This document shows positions 36,210 to 44,816 of a DNA stretch of 64,000 nt, piece after piece; the stretch's first letter is position 1; each line of letters opens with the position of its first letter. The DNA is taken from positions 166,386-230,385 of the forward strand of contig NZ_QLSU01000015.1 of NCBI RefSeq assembly GCF_003268775.1. The letters run 5' to 3'. This DNA comes from Paraburkholderia unamae. Lineage in GTDB: Bacteria; Pseudomonadota; Gammaproteobacteria; Burkholderiales; Burkholderiaceae. The position numbers and the translations under genes are program-made. The notes under the pieces were generated by a model, which did no database searches, was not told the origin of the DNA, and saw only the letters and a list, made by a program, of their open reading frames with translations.

Positions 36210-36692
36210 ATGACGGACGACGACAAGAAATTCATGGCACGGGCAATCGAGCTATCGGAGAAGACCGCTCTGATCGACAGCGCCGGCGGAGTGTTCGGCA
36301 CGGTGATCGTGCAGGACGGCAAGATTATCGGTGAGGGCCGTAATCGCGTGGTCGCGGAGAACGATCCGACCTGGCATGGCGAGATCGAGGCGATCCGCAA
36401 TGCATGCAAGGCCACCGGAAGTTTCAAGCTGCGTAACGCGACCCTCTACACCAGCGCGGAACCTTGTCCGATGTGCATGGCCGCGGCGTACTGGGCCGGG
36501 ATCGAGCATATTTTCTATGCGTCGACCAACGAGGATGCGCTCGAATACGGTGATTTCGACGACAGCATGATTTACGGCGAGATCCGCAAGCCGATGGCGG
36601 AGCGCTCGATTCCGAGTCAGCAGATCATGCGCGCGGAAGCGGTCGAGGTGTGGAAGAAGTACAAGAACAAGGCGGACCGGGTGCCTTATTGA
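36210..36692 (+). CDS. Guanine/nucleoside deaminase-like zinc enzyme (GuaD-like)
   Basis: A 160-aa cytidine deaminase-fold enzyme. Zinc and catalytic residues are visible: His-Gly-Glu in NDPTWHGEIEAIRNAC (about residue 55) and the Cys pair in TSAEPCPMCMAAAYWAG (about 90). The C-terminal YGEIRKPMAERSIPSQQ closely follows the GuaD-type guanine deaminases, which convert guanine to xanthine, rather than tRNA-editing TadA. The start has GGAGGG about 8 bases upstream. Length is normal. The gene stands alone on the plus strand after the ABM membrane protein. Guanine deaminase is the best guess; other purine or pterin substrates are possible. Confidence 0.85.
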   Translation: MTDDDKKFMARAIELSEKTALIDSAGGVFGTVIVQDGKIIGEGRNRVVAENDPTWHGEIEAIRNACKATGSFKLRNATLYTSAEPCPMCMAAAYWAGIEHIFYASTNEDALEYGDFDDSMIYGEIRKPMAERSIPSQQIMRAEAVEVWKKYKNKADRVPY

Positions 36693-36839
36693 GCGCGGCC
36701 TGACTCGCACCTGCCAGGCTGGCGCGGGCGCAGCCTGTCGCGAAGGGTGACTCGCGGCTCTGGCTAACCACGTCCAGGCCCTGCGTTCAGTGAGCCCGCT
36801 TCTGCCCCGCCACCGGAGTCCGGTCATAGCCAGGACTTC

Positions 36840-37010
36840 GGTGGCGGCCGGAATGCCCGGCTGGAAGCCGCTTTCCAGGAGGGTGACGATCAGGTTGGTG
36901 CGCCGCTTCACATTGAAGCGCGCTAGCAGGTCAGCTATTTGCGGACCGCGATGTCCTCCAGACTCATGTGCCCGGCGATCGCCCTGATCGGCAGAAAACG
37001 AGTCATCCAC
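36840..37010 (-). pseudogene. Possible relic of a LuxR-type regulator C-terminus
   Basis: On the minus strand two adjacent frames give MSLEDIAVRK and then ADLLARFNVKRRTNLIVTLLESG. The second resembles the end of a LuxR-type DNA-binding helix-turn-helix (a ...LLARFNVKRRT.LI pattern). The frame break and missing middle suggest a deleted gene. No full-length frame exists around it. The evidence is weak because it rests on a short pattern. Confidence 0.25.
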
Positions 37011-37203
37011 GCGAAGACTCGAACGCTCCCGGCGCGAGCGTCAGATCCGCTGCCGTGCCGATCTTCTGTTCGCCTGCGGCGGGCACCGCGGCCGTTGGCG
37101 GTGCCCGCGCGGTCATCGCGCGCCTGATGTGATCGATGCTCGACGCCGGCAGAAGCACGCCGCCGGCTAACATCGCGCTGATCGCCGCGTGCAGCGCTTC
37201 GTT

Positions 37204-37446
37204 TCATGCCGACTTCGGCACGTCAGCCATCGCACACAGTTCCACGCACCGTTTGAGCGTTTCTACCCGCTCGTGCGCCGACGCCACGATGACGGCAAGA
37301 GAGGAACGGGACACGTGCGCGTCGCGGGGCGAAGCGAAGCGCGAGATGCTATCGCGCAGAAACACACCCCACCAGCGCGAATGCGGCGCACTGCGCGTAA
37401 ATGCTTCGAGGCTGTCGAGGTCGAGCCAATACTGGCGGATACCCAC
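37204..37446 (-). pseudogene. Possible fragment of a DUF4188/monooxygenase-like gene
   Basis: The minus-strand translation begins QYWLDLDSLEAFTRSAPHSRWW and then GVFLRD, a pattern reminiscent of DUF4188-type proteins. The homology-like part stops after about 35 residues, the remainder is unlike any family, and no ribosome site is seen. The surrounding 36.7-37.9 kb has no complete gene, consistent with decay. Confidence 0.25.
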
Positions 37447-37884
37447 ATGAATCCGCGGCGGTCTTCCCGACTACATTCTCTGTGCGCCCGCCAGCTCGAG
37501 CAGCGAGCACGACATCGCCCGTTGATGTCGATCTACCCCGTACGGAGACTATGGCAGGTAGCAAGCTGGAACGGTCATTCGCATGACATCTCGGCTGACA
37601 AGTTGTCTTCAGGTTTGTCCAACGCCTGCCCGCACGCGCAGTCATGCGCTTGCGAGTCCGTGGACATGGGCAGGCGTCGAACAAACCTCAAGACCTGGTA
37701 TCGAGCGCCCGCCAATGTCGACAACATCTTTCCACGCGATTCCCATCGTGACAGTCAAAGCTCGCCATCCTCGTGTGGTGAAAATGTCAAAGCGAGTCAG
37801 CCGTATTTTTGAAATGTATTTTTTGGGGGGCATCATAGGGCAACGAGCTTTAAATCAGGTCGGCAGCCAAACGGGGGGCATGTC

Positions 37885-38217
37885 ATGGACAGCGCGCTGC
37901 TTTGGGCGGCAATCCCTCACAACAGTGACGGGGTCGTGTTCCAGGTTCGCGTGATTCGCGGACTTCAACGTTTTCATATTCCACGCCGGACGCTTGAGGA
38001 GGCATTCGGCCTGGCTCGTCATGCATCGGATGCAGGGCAACTCGAACTCTTTTATCAGCACAGGCCTCACATCCTGAGGTGGGCCGTACGGAAACGTCCG
38101 ATTGCGGGTGCTGACACGGCTGCACTTCTGACTGCCGATTGCCCCACTGTTATGGAAGTGGAACGGGACGCGACGGCGCATCTGCCGCAAACGCCCTGGT
38201 TTCTTGCCTTGAAGTGA
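37885..38217 (+). CDS. Small DUF1488-like protein
   Basis: A 110-aa protein. The ATG at 37885 has a G-run (GGGGGG) about 6 bases upstream. The composition fits a compact alpha/beta protein: VFQVRVIRGLQRFHIPRRTLEEAFGL, then LELFYQHRPHILRWAVRKR, reminiscent of the DUF1488 layout (a strand, then a helix containing xxFxxHRxxIxxxAxRK). No signal or membrane helix. The assignment is by pattern only. Neighbours do not suggest a function. Confidence 0.5.
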   Translation: MDSALLWAAIPHNSDGVVFQVRVIRGLQRFHIPRRTLEEAFGLARHASDAGQLELFYQHRPHILRWAVRKRPIAGADTAALLTADCPTVMEVERDATAHLPQTPWFLALK

Positions 38218-38312
38218 AGGGCTTTTGATGAAAACGGTCGCTCATGTCCGTCGGGAATGCCAGGTCGAGGGACCGCTTCTCGCGTCAAAGCGATCCTTCA
38301 TCCATGTCATCG

Positions 38313-38717
38313 TCAAACGGCACGGGTCATCTCGAACGCGTCAGCGGCCCTTACCGTATCCAGTGCCTCGCGCAACAGCGCGATCTTGCCGTCGCGCGCC
38401 ACGAGCCGACCGGCGTACATCTGCCGATAGATTTTCCCGGTCGACGGCACGAGCGCTTCGACCTCATATTCTGCGAAGACCTGCTCCGGTGTTTCGATCA
38501 GAAAGTACACGTTTTTAAACGCGAAATCCGGCACTTTCGCGAGCAGTGAAGCGATAAAACCTTCGATCGCTTCCGGCCCCTGCGCGCGGGCGTCGATGCC
38601 GAGCGATTTCAGATACGGCAGTTCCAGCACGCCATCGTCGGCGAATAATGCAGCCGCCGCACGCGGGTCGCGAATCGATTCAAGGTAAGCAGAAAGCAGT
38701 TGTCTGGCGTTGTTCAT
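38313..38717 (-). CDS. SnoaL/NTF2-like protein
   Basis: A 134-aa NTF2-fold protein of the SnoaL-like type. It starts MNNARQLLSAYLESIRDPRAAAALFADDGVLELPYL, the usual helix plus the 'ALFADDG' cone entrance, and ends with AEYEVEALVPSTGKIYRQ, the strand series lining the pocket. It follows the esterase gene by 33 bases on the same strand, so the two are likely cotranscribed. Such proteins act as isomerases, dehydratases or hydrolases on small molecules, or just bind them; the substrate cannot be inferred. Length is typical. Confidence 0.75.
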   Translation of the reverse strand: MNNARQLLSAYLESIRDPRAAAALFADDGVLELPYLKSLGIDARAQGPEAIEGFIASLLAKVPDFAFKNVYFLIETPEQVFAEYEVEALVPSTGKIYRQMYAGRLVARDGKIALLREALDTVRAADAFEMTRAV

Positions 38718-38750
38718 GAGCGGCTCGATATCAGTGTTAATAGGTGCGTG

Positions 38751-39716
38751 TTATTGCAGACGCGTCTTCAATGCCGTCGCCATCTGCTGCATGGCCGCGC
38801 GCGTCGGGCCGTCGGTGGCGAGCACATTGAGCAGGCCGAAGTCGTGGATCGTGCCTTTGTACTGCGTCGTCGTCACGTCGTTGCCGGCCTGGTCGAGCCG
38901 ATGTCCGTAGGCCTCGCCTTCGTCGCGCAGCACGTCGAACTGCGCGGTCTGAATGAGCGCGGGCGGCAGGCCCCGCAGCTCGTCGAGCGTGGCGCGCAGC
39001 GGCGATGCATAGCGCTGGTTGCGCGCGCCTGCGTCGGTCGTGTACGCGTTCCAGAACCACTTCATCATTTCGCGGCTCAGGAAGTAGCCGTTTTCGAAAG
39101 TGTCGTAGGAGGCGTTATCGAATGCGTGGTCCGTCACCGGCCACATGAGGCCCTGGAAGCGGATCGCCGGGCCATCGCGGTCCTTCGCCATCTGGCTGAC
39201 GACGGCGGCCATATTGCCGCCCACGCTGTTGCCCACCACCGCGAGCCGCGTGCCATCGACGCCGATTTCCTCGCCATGCGCGGCGACCCACTTCGTTGCG
39301 GCATAGGCCTCGTTGATCGCGACCGGATAGCGCGCTTCGGGCGAAGGCGTGTATTCGACGAACACGGCCGCGGCGCCCGACTGCACGACGAGGTCACGCA
39401 CGAGACGCTCATGCGTCGGGTAGTCGCCGAGAATCCAGCCGCCGCCGTGGAAGAACATGAACACGGGCAGCACGCCGCGCGCATGCTGCGGCTTGACGAT
39501 GACGAGCGGCACGCTCAGACCATCCTGCTCGATCGTACGGCGCGTGACGTCGATGCCCGAAACGTCGACCTCGACGCTGCGCTGCGCGCCCGCCAGGACT
39601 TCGCGCGCTTCGGCAGGCGTGAGCGTTTCGATTGCCGGGCCGGTGCCGCTGTTGAGCGCATCGAGGAAGGCGACGGTTGCGGTATCGGGCGTGTTCGGGT
39701 GGGCTTGCGTGTTCAT
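38751..39716 (-). CDS. Alpha/beta hydrolase, HSL-type esterase
   Basis: A 321-aa esterase of the hormone-sensitive-lipase family. The oxyanion motif HGGGW (about 110-114), nucleophile elbow GNSVGGN with Ser (about 184), Asp in QFDVLRDEGE (about 262) and His in KGTIHDF (about 290) are all present. In the nucleophile elbow the usual GxSxG reads GNSVG. Upstream lies a strong inverted repeat (39825-39854) and then the LysR gene; downstream is the SnoaL-like gene. This module with the divergent SDR looks like a small LysR-controlled ester/alcohol metabolism unit. Confidence 0.9.
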   Translation of the reverse strand: MNTQAHPNTPDTATVAFLDALNSGTGPAIETLTPAEAREVLAGAQRSVEVDVSGIDVTRRTIEQDGLSVPLVIVKPQHARGVLPVFMFFHGGGWILGDYPTHERLVRDLVVQSGAAAVFVEYTPSPEARYPVAINEAYAATKWVAAHGEEIGVDGTRLAVVGNSVGGNMAAVVSQMAKDRDGPAIRFQGLMWPVTDHAFDNASYDTFENGYFLSREMMKWFWNAYTTDAGARNQRYASPLRATLDELRGLPPALIQTAQFDVLRDEGEAYGHRLDQAGNDVTTTQYKGTIHDFGLLNVLATDGPTRAAMQQMATALKTRLQ

Positions 39717-39824
39717 CGTGATTCTTCCTTTCCGTGTGGTTGAGTGGCTGGCGACGTGATGTCGTGCAGCCGGTGGAAAGGAGAATACGGATCAGGAGAA
39801 ATTTGCGAAATAGAAGCGTTTGAA

Positions 39825-39854
39825 ACCCATCATTGCAAAAATGCAATGATGGGT
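39825..39854. promoter_or_regulatory. 13-bp perfect inverted repeat between lysR and esterase
   Basis: Left arm 39825-39837 (ACCCATCATTGCA), four-A loop, right arm 39842-39854. It lies 19 bases beyond the LysR stop and about 110 bases upstream of the esterase ATG. It may be the lysR terminator (only a short T-run follows on the minus strand) or a regulator site. Its inner ATTGCA/TGCAAT half-sites resemble the repeat at 40813-40829. Confidence 0.6.
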
Positions 39855-39873
39855 CGTCGGTTTGTCCAGCGAG

Positions 39874-40791
39874 TCACTTCGGCCATCGCCACGTCGGATC
39901 GGAAAGATGTTCAGCGAAGTAATCGGACAGCGCCGCCACCTTCGCAGGCCGCGCGCGCGCCGACGGCGTGACGAAGTAAAGACCGCCCTTTGTCAGCGAC
40001 CAGTCGGTGAGGATCGCTTCGAGGCGGCCATTGGCCAGATACTCGCCCGCAATGAACTCGGGCAGCTCGGCAATCGCGAGGCCGTCAAGCAGCGTGGGCA
40101 GCAACGCATCGGAATTCGTCACGCGCAGCGGGCCGGTGGGCATCACCGGCTCCTCCTCGCCCGCGTCGTTCCTGAAGCGCCAGACATCGCTACGCGCGCG
40201 ATACGCGTACGAGAGACATGGCCGATCCGCCAGTTCGCGCGGATGCGCGGGTCGCCCTTCGCGCTCCAGGTATTCCGGCGACGCCACCACGTATTGCGTT
40301 ACCGCACACAGCCGCCGCGCCACCAGCGACGAATCGGGCAGCGCGGCAATACGCAGCGCGGCGTCGAAGCCATCGGCGACCAGATCGACCGACGCATCCG
40401 ATAGATGCAGGTCGATCGACACTTCCGGATACGCGCGGAAGAAACCCGGCAGCAGCGGCGCGACCCAGCGCAGCCCGAACGACATCGGCACGGCCAGGCG
40501 CACCAGCCCGCGCGGCTGTACCGACATTTCGCGCGCGGCGCTTTCCGCCTCCTCGGCCTGCCGGTAGATCTCGCCAGCCTTCTCACAGATCGTGCGACCG
40601 AACTCGGTCAGCGACAACTGGCGCGACGTGCGGTTGAAAAGCCGCGCGCCCAGCCGGTCCTCAAGCCGGGCCACGCCGCGCGAGACCGTCGCCACCGACA
40701 CGCCCATCGCGCGCGCCGCCGCCGCGAACGATCCCTCCTCGGCGACCTTCGCGAACATCGCGAGTCCTTCGAAATCAGGCAGCTTCGCCAT
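39874..40791 (-). CDS. LysR-family transcriptional regulator
   Basis: A 305-aa LTTR. The N-terminal winged helix-turn-helix is clear: FAKVAEEGSFAAAARAMGVS, then VSRGVARLEDRLGARLFNRT, and LSLTEFGRTICEKA. The effector domain starts near LVRLAVPMSFG (about 92) and contains the usual LHLSDASVDLVADGFDAALRI segment. The subtype resembles CrgA/AphB-like regulators of SDR and quinone reductases. It is divergent from an SDR gene (150 bases) and upstream of the esterase, which are its likely targets. The ATG has GAGGGG just upstream. Confidence 0.93.
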   Translation of the reverse strand: MAKLPDFEGLAMFAKVAEEGSFAAAARAMGVSVATVSRGVARLEDRLGARLFNRTSRQLSLTEFGRTICEKAGEIYRQAEEAESAAREMSVQPRGLVRLAVPMSFGLRWVAPLLPGFFRAYPEVSIDLHLSDASVDLVADGFDAALRIAALPDSSLVARRLCAVTQYVVASPEYLEREGRPAHPRELADRPCLSYAYRARSDVWRFRNDAGEEEPVMPTGPLRVTNSDALLPTLLDGLAIAELPEFIAGEYLANGRLEAILTDWSLTKGGLYFVTPSARARPAKVAALSDYFAEHLSDPTWRWPK

Positions 40792-40812
40792 TACCCCTCA
40801 TCTTTTCATTTA

Positions 40813-40829
40813 TGCAACGTTAGGTTGCA
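40813..40829. promoter_or_regulatory. LysR-box-like inverted repeat upstream of SDR
   Basis: A perfect 6-5-6 palindrome, TGCAAC-GTTAG-GTTGCA, in the 150-base spacer between divergent lysR and the SDR gene. It lies 22 bases from the lysR ATG. Size and position suit an LTTR autoregulation/activation site. Binding is inferred. Confidence 0.6.
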
Positions 40830-40941
40830 ATCAATTCTATTTCGAAACGACCGGGCCGTCGATATTCTTCTCACATCGCAGCACGCAACACCGAACCAGC
40901 CAACCCCCACTTCCACTGAACGAACCGAAAGGAGCCATACC

Positions 40942-41706
40942 ATGGCACGCAAACTCGACAACAAGATCGCACTCGTCACCGGCGCAACCAGCGGCATCGG
41001 CCTCGCCACCGCCCAGCGCTTCGCCGCCGAAGGCGCGCACGTGTACCTCACAGGCCGCCGTCAGGCCGAACTCGATGCCGCCGTGCAAAGCATCCGCGAA
41101 ACGGGCGGCCAGGCGAGCGGCGTGCGCGTCGATTCCACGAAGCTGAACGAGCTCGACGCGCTGTATGCGCAGATCAAGGAGGAACAGGGCCGACTGGACG
41201 TGCTGTTCGCCAACGCAGGCGGCGGGTCGATGCTGCCGTTCGGCAACATCACCGAAGAACACTTCGACGACACCTTCAATCGCAACGTGAAGGGCGTGCT
41301 GTTTACGGTGCAAAAGGCGCTGCCGCTGCTGGCCAGGGGCGCATCGGTGATTCTCACGGGTTCGACGGCAGGCAGCGCGGGCACAGCGGCGTTCAGCGTG
41401 TACTCGGCTTCGAAGGCTGCGGTGCGCTCGTTCGCACGCAACTGGATTCTCGACCTCAAGGACCGCCAGATCCGCGTGAACACGATCAGCCCGGGCGCGA
41501 CCCGCACGCCCGGCCTGCTCGACCTGGCCGGTGACGACGCCGCCCAGCGCCAGGGTCTCGCCGACTACCTGGCCGCACAGATCCCGATGGGACGTCTGGG
41601 CGAACCGGGCGAAATCGCGAGCGCCGCGCTGTTCCTCGCATCGGACGATGCGAGCTTCGTGAACGGCATCGAACTGTTCGTCGATGGCGGCCAGCAGCAG
41701 ATCTGA
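40942..41706 (+). CDS. Short-chain dehydrogenase/reductase (SDR), 254 aa
   Basis: A classical SDR. The NAD(P)-binding TGATSGIG lies at about 14-21 and an NAG motif (ANAGGG) near 90. The catalytic Ser is in LTGSTAGSAG near 140, and Tyr/Lys are in YSASKAAV near 154-158. A C-terminal SPGATRTPGL is followed by DGGQQQI. GRR after the second strand (LTGRR) favours NADPH. The start has AAAGGAG upstream. It is divergent from LysR and probably controlled by it. The substrate cannot be told. Confidence 0.92.
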   Translation: MARKLDNKIALVTGATSGIGLATAQRFAAEGAHVYLTGRRQAELDAAVQSIRETGGQASGVRVDSTKLNELDALYAQIKEEQGRLDVLFANAGGGSMLPFGNITEEHFDDTFNRNVKGVLFTVQKALPLLARGASVILTGSTAGSAGTAAFSVYSASKAAVRSFARNWILDLKDRQIRVNTISPGATRTPGLLDLAGDDAAQRQGLADYLAAQIPMGRLGEPGEIASAALFLASDDASFVNGIELFVDGGQQQI

Positions 41707-42719
41707 ACGTGGCATGGGTGCTCGGATGGGGCCTTCACATCCGTGCGCCCGAACGGGCTTTCATCATGATCGAACATCGCCCTTTTCATTCGCTCGGGCG
41801 CAATCGCGCGCGGCTGGTCGCCGATTCCGTGCAGACGATGAGTGCGGGCGCAACGATCCATCACGCCGGGGGCAATGACGGAAATGAGCCAGCGCCGCTA
41901 TTCCGGCCAGGGTTGCGCCCGCGCACGCATGGCGGCACACCGCGCTGGGCGACGTGCGTCTGCTCGCGCGAATGTCGCGAAGGCCGCTTCGTCGCGCCTG
42001 CGAGCGGCGATGCTCAAGATATGCGCGCAGGCGCGCTGTCCATCCGTGTCGACGCACGCGTGCGCCGTCGCGACACTGCGCGAAGGCACGACAATAAAGC
42101 GCGCGTTGCCGATGCCCGGCTCAGCGTAGCTTGTTGCGGATCACGGGCGGCTCGACGTGGGACCTATCCAGTTTGCGCCGCGCGACGGCGTAGCCGTCCG
42201 GGCAGAAGCACAGCTAAATTTGAGGGCGCATGGCGATACGGATGTGGTGATCGTCGAACGCTTGGGCCAGGGCAAATGGGCCTTCTCGATGCGTGCGGCT
42301 GTCTTCGGTCATGAAGTACCCTTCATTTGGCACGCAGCCCCGTCATTCCGGTATCGGCTGCGCCCCTGGAAACAGCCAGTGAATCCGCCGATCTGGTACA
42401 AATTTTAGGGCACGGTGCGCAGTTGCGTGTATTCGGACCCATGACGCTTCAGGCCAGGCTTGCGCGGGGCCAGGCAAGGGACACAGCGAGACCCTGTCGC
42501 ATCCCTTCGTCTGCCGAATGGCGCGCGCGGTGAAACAGTTACAAGATAAGTATTGACGCGGGTCTACCCGGCGGGTACTGTGCAGCTCGAAGTTCAAGAA
42601 GTTCGATTGCTGTTCATCAATTGCTCGCTCCTCTGCGGTATTCGTTGTCCTCTCCCTCCTTGAAGCTTCACGCGCTCTTTAACAGAGCAAATCTTCGTTT
42701 TTTCTCTCAAGGATTCTTC
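41707..42719. other. Gene-poor kilobase before cspA
   Basis: About 1 kb with only short unsupported frames (the largest overlap each other on both strands). A possible 83-aa frame at 42157-42408 starts with GTG and has no homology I recognise. The final 100 bases (from about 42620) carry the A/T-richer leader of cspA, with a Pyr-rich stretch before the AAGGA ribosome site; this is the expected cold-shock 5' UTR. Confidence 0.4.
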
Positions 42720-42923
42720 ATGGATACCGGCACCGTTAAGTGGTTCAACGACAGCAAAGGCTTCGGCTTCATCACCCCGGACAAGGGCGGCGACGACCTG
42801 TTCGCTCATTTCTCCGAAATCAAGAGCGACGGCTTCAAGACGCTGGCTGAAAATCAGAAGGTGAGCTTCGATACGAAACAAGGCCCGAAGGGTCTGCAAG
42901 CAGCTAACATCAAGCCGCTGTAA
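42720..42923 (+). CDS. cspA: Cold-shock protein CspA family (copy 1)
   Basis: A 67-aa cold-shock-domain protein, an RNA chaperone that melts structure in mRNAs. It begins DTGTVKWFNDSKGFGFI, with RNP1 as KGFGFI and RNP2 as DLFAHF, and ends GLQAANIKPL. The ATG at 42720 has AAGGA 6 bases upstream. The leader of about 100 bases is A/T-richer and ends in a hairpin-prone region typical of cold-induced csp genes. A hairpin follows at 42935. A second copy lies at 48060; the two proteins differ at about 11 of 67 positions. Confidence 0.96.
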   Translation: MDTGTVKWFNDSKGFGFITPDKGGDDLFAHFSEIKSDGFKTLAENQKVSFDTKQGPKGLQAANIKPL

Positions 42924-42934
42924 CGTTTCAGGGA

Positions 42935-42953
42935 CCCGGCATCGCACGCCGGG
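42935..42953 (+). terminator. Hairpin after cspA
   Basis: CCCGGC (42935-42940) pairs with GCCGGG (42948-42953), 11 bases after the cspA stop. No T-run follows, so termination strength is uncertain. Confidence 0.5.
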
Positions 42954-43194
42954 TTGCAGCAACACCCTCGCGGAGCTTTGTCTCCCAAAGTTGGCGTGAT
43001 TACCCTTAGCTGCACCTGTTTATTCAGCAGCTAACCAAGCGCCATACGCCTCGTTGCGCCCCATTCCCTCCTCAGGCTTTAACGCCATTTCTCGCCTTTC
43101 GACTTTCTCGTAAGCCGGCGCAAATGGCTTTGGATCGACGCACCCGTGCACTTTTCGCACGGCACGTGCGCACTCAAATATCATTAAAATTAAA

Positions 43195-43419
43195 ATGCGA
43201 AACACAAAAATTCAACAATACAACGGCTATGCCGTCCAATCCTCGGCGCATCGTTTGCCCGACGGGAGCTATTCATCCAACCTGCTGCTCGAACGCATCG
43301 ATAGCGCGCGCACCGAAGGCCGCTACTGGTTCTATTCGCTCGATTATTTCAAGAGTGAAGAGCAGGCGTTGCGGCACTCAAGCCAGTGGGCACGCAATTG
43401 GGTCGACACGCGCGGTTAA
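43195..43419 (+). CDS. Small conserved-looking protein near cspA, 74 aa
   Basis: A 74-aa basic/aromatic protein (NTKIQQYNGYAVQSSAHRLP, then YWFYSLDYFKSEEQALRHSS). The layout of short strands and a final helix resembles small uncharacterised proteins often found by cspA and infA in Burkholderia (DUF6566-like), but this is from memory. No Shine-Dalgarno is obvious: the upstream stretch is A/T-rich (AAAATTAAAATG). It lies 272 bases after cspA on the same strand. The function is unknown. Confidence 0.55.
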   Translation: MRNTKIQQYNGYAVQSSAHRLPDGSYSSNLLLERIDSARTEGRYWFYSLDYFKSEEQALRHSSQWARNWVDTRG

Positions 43420-43484
43420 AGACGACGCAACGACCTGGAACACCCAACGCATCAGAGGCACCCCGGCGGGCGCAACCAAACGCG

Positions 43485-43519
43485 CCCAGGCACCCAGGCA
43501 CCCAGGCATTACCCAGGCA
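43485..43519. repeat. CCCAGGCA microrepeats
   Basis: Three tandem 8-bp CCCAGGCA units (43485-43508) and a fourth after three bases (43512-43519), followed by CCAGGCA near 43529. It lies in the non-coding region between the 74-aa gene and infA. Such a run may vary in copy number. Confidence 0.7.
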
Positions 43520-43890
43520 CCTTGGTCGCCAGGCACATGGCGGCCTTCGGTTACAATGCGGAAGTCGCTTGATTCGCATAGTGCCGAGAAGACGTGTCCT
43601 GGTTAGGCGCGAATTTTCCTTTGAGTGATAGTCCAGCGCGGCCTGCGTTATCCGTGCTCGCCGGACTGCACGCCCCGACTCGCACCAGAGCGGTCTTGCG
43701 AGCCGCCGCGTCTGACCATTCTTCCCCGCGCACCTGATTCACCGCCCGGACAAGGCGATGTCAGGACGCAAGGGCCGCCCAGCAATTTTCGTGCTTCCAC
43801 CACTGCACGAGCGCCTGTCCATCAACGCTCGCAGTTTCTTCCTCCATCCAGCCCTCGAGCCCGTGTCGGCCAATTGATCAGGAACCTTGA

Positions 43891-44157
43891 ATGGCCAAAG
43901 AAGAACTGCTGGAACTCGACGTTATCGTCGACGAAGCGCTGCCAGACAGCCGCTACCGCGTGCCGCTCGACAATGGCGTGGTGCCAGGGGCGTATGCGTC
44001 CGGTCGAATCCGCAAGAATCACATTCGCATCCTTGCGGGCGACAGGGTAACGCTAGAACTTTCGGTGTACGACCCGACGAAAGGACGAATCAATTTTCGA
44101 CAAAAGGATGAACGCAGCGACGGCGCAACGCAAAGAACCGCCTTTCGCCGTCGTTGA
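43891..44157 (+). CDS. infA: Translation initiation factor IF-1
   Basis: An 88-aa IF-1 (S1-like OB fold) that binds the 30S A site during initiation. It has MAKEELLELDVIVDEALPDSRYRVPLDNG, GRIRKNHIRILAGDRVTLELS and YDPTKGRINFRQKDER, all IF-1 signatures. AGGAA lies 6 bases upstream of the ATG. The length is longer than the 72-aa standard because of a basic tail. Burkholderiales usually carry an additional infA of this type outside the ribosomal-protein operon, often near cspA and rpsU as here. A specialised cold/stress role is inferred from context. Confidence 0.94.
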   Translation: MAKEELLELDVIVDEALPDSRYRVPLDNGVVPGAYASGRIRKNHIRILAGDRVTLELSVYDPTKGRINFRQKDERSDGATQRTAFRRR

Positions 44158-44264
44158 TGCCACGATACGTGACTATCGGCCGTGATCCTCACCTGGACCA
44201 CGACGCTGCGTGCACATCCACCTCTCCATTCGGCGTTGCTGCCGGATCCCAACCAAGGAAAAAA

Positions 44265-44477
44265 TTGACTACCGTAATTCTGAAACCCGACGAGCCCGTA
44301 GATGTTGCATTGCGCCGTTTCCGTCGCGCGATCGAGCGCAACGGCCTGATTCCGGAACTTCGTGCCCGGACCGCCTATGAAAAACCTACTACAGAGCGTA
44401 AGCGCAAAAAGGCAGCCGCAGTGGCACGCCTGCGCAAGCAGATCAAACGGTCGTTGCCGCCGAAAAAGCGGTATTGA
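44265..44477 (+). CDS. rpsU: 30S ribosomal protein S21
   Basis: A 70-aa S21 starting at TTG (44265) with AAGGA about 6 bases before. The sequence TTVILKPDEPVDVALRRFRR, AIERNGLIPELRART and a Lys/Arg-rich C-terminus (PTTERKRKKAAAVARLRKQI) are diagnostic. Length is normal for beta-proteobacterial S21. It follows infA by 107 bases on the same strand. S21 helps the 30S subunit choose start sites, and its variants often accompany stress-specific ribosomes. Confidence 0.95.
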   Translation: MTTVILKPDEPVDVALRRFRRAIERNGLIPELRARTAYEKPTTERKRKKAAAVARLRKQIKRSLPPKKRY

Positions 44478-44493
44478 CCCGGAATTAACCGGG
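44478..44493 (+). terminator. Small hairpin after rpsU
   Basis: CCCGG (44478-44482) and CCGGG (44489-44493) form a 5-bp stem directly after the rpsU stop. No T-run, so a weak terminator at best. Confidence 0.35.
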
Positions 44494-44816
44494 CAGCCAT
44501 GCTGAAGGGCACGTCTGCTGCCCAGCCGGGCGTCTCACGTAAGCTCCGCATGGGGAGCCGGTTCTGATCCAGGCCGAGTGGCCGATTGTGTTCGCATAAC
44601 GGCCACGCGACTTTCTGCGATCGATAGACCGCTCAAGGTCGACTAGAGCCGCCATTTACCGCTACGTTCGCTGGCCCCGCAGCCGCTACGCCCGGCGCGC
44701 CTGGGCCTGCCTTGCTTTGCGGCCGGTGCGCACCGCAAAGCGCGAGCGGCCCAGAAAAGAGACAGCCCTGTGCTTCCGGTCGGCTATCATGCCAATCCTC
44801 TCCGAAGTAGCTCCTT

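Noticed and set aside
42157..42408. GTG-started 83-aa frame before cspA
   Set aside because: Somewhat protein-like, but no ribosome site or family; support too weak for a feature.
43485..43530. Possible CRISPR-like repeat run (CCCAGGCA units)
   Set aside because: Units are 8 bp with no spacers of regular length; it is a simple microrepeat. No CRISPR array or cas gene was seen anywhere in the window.
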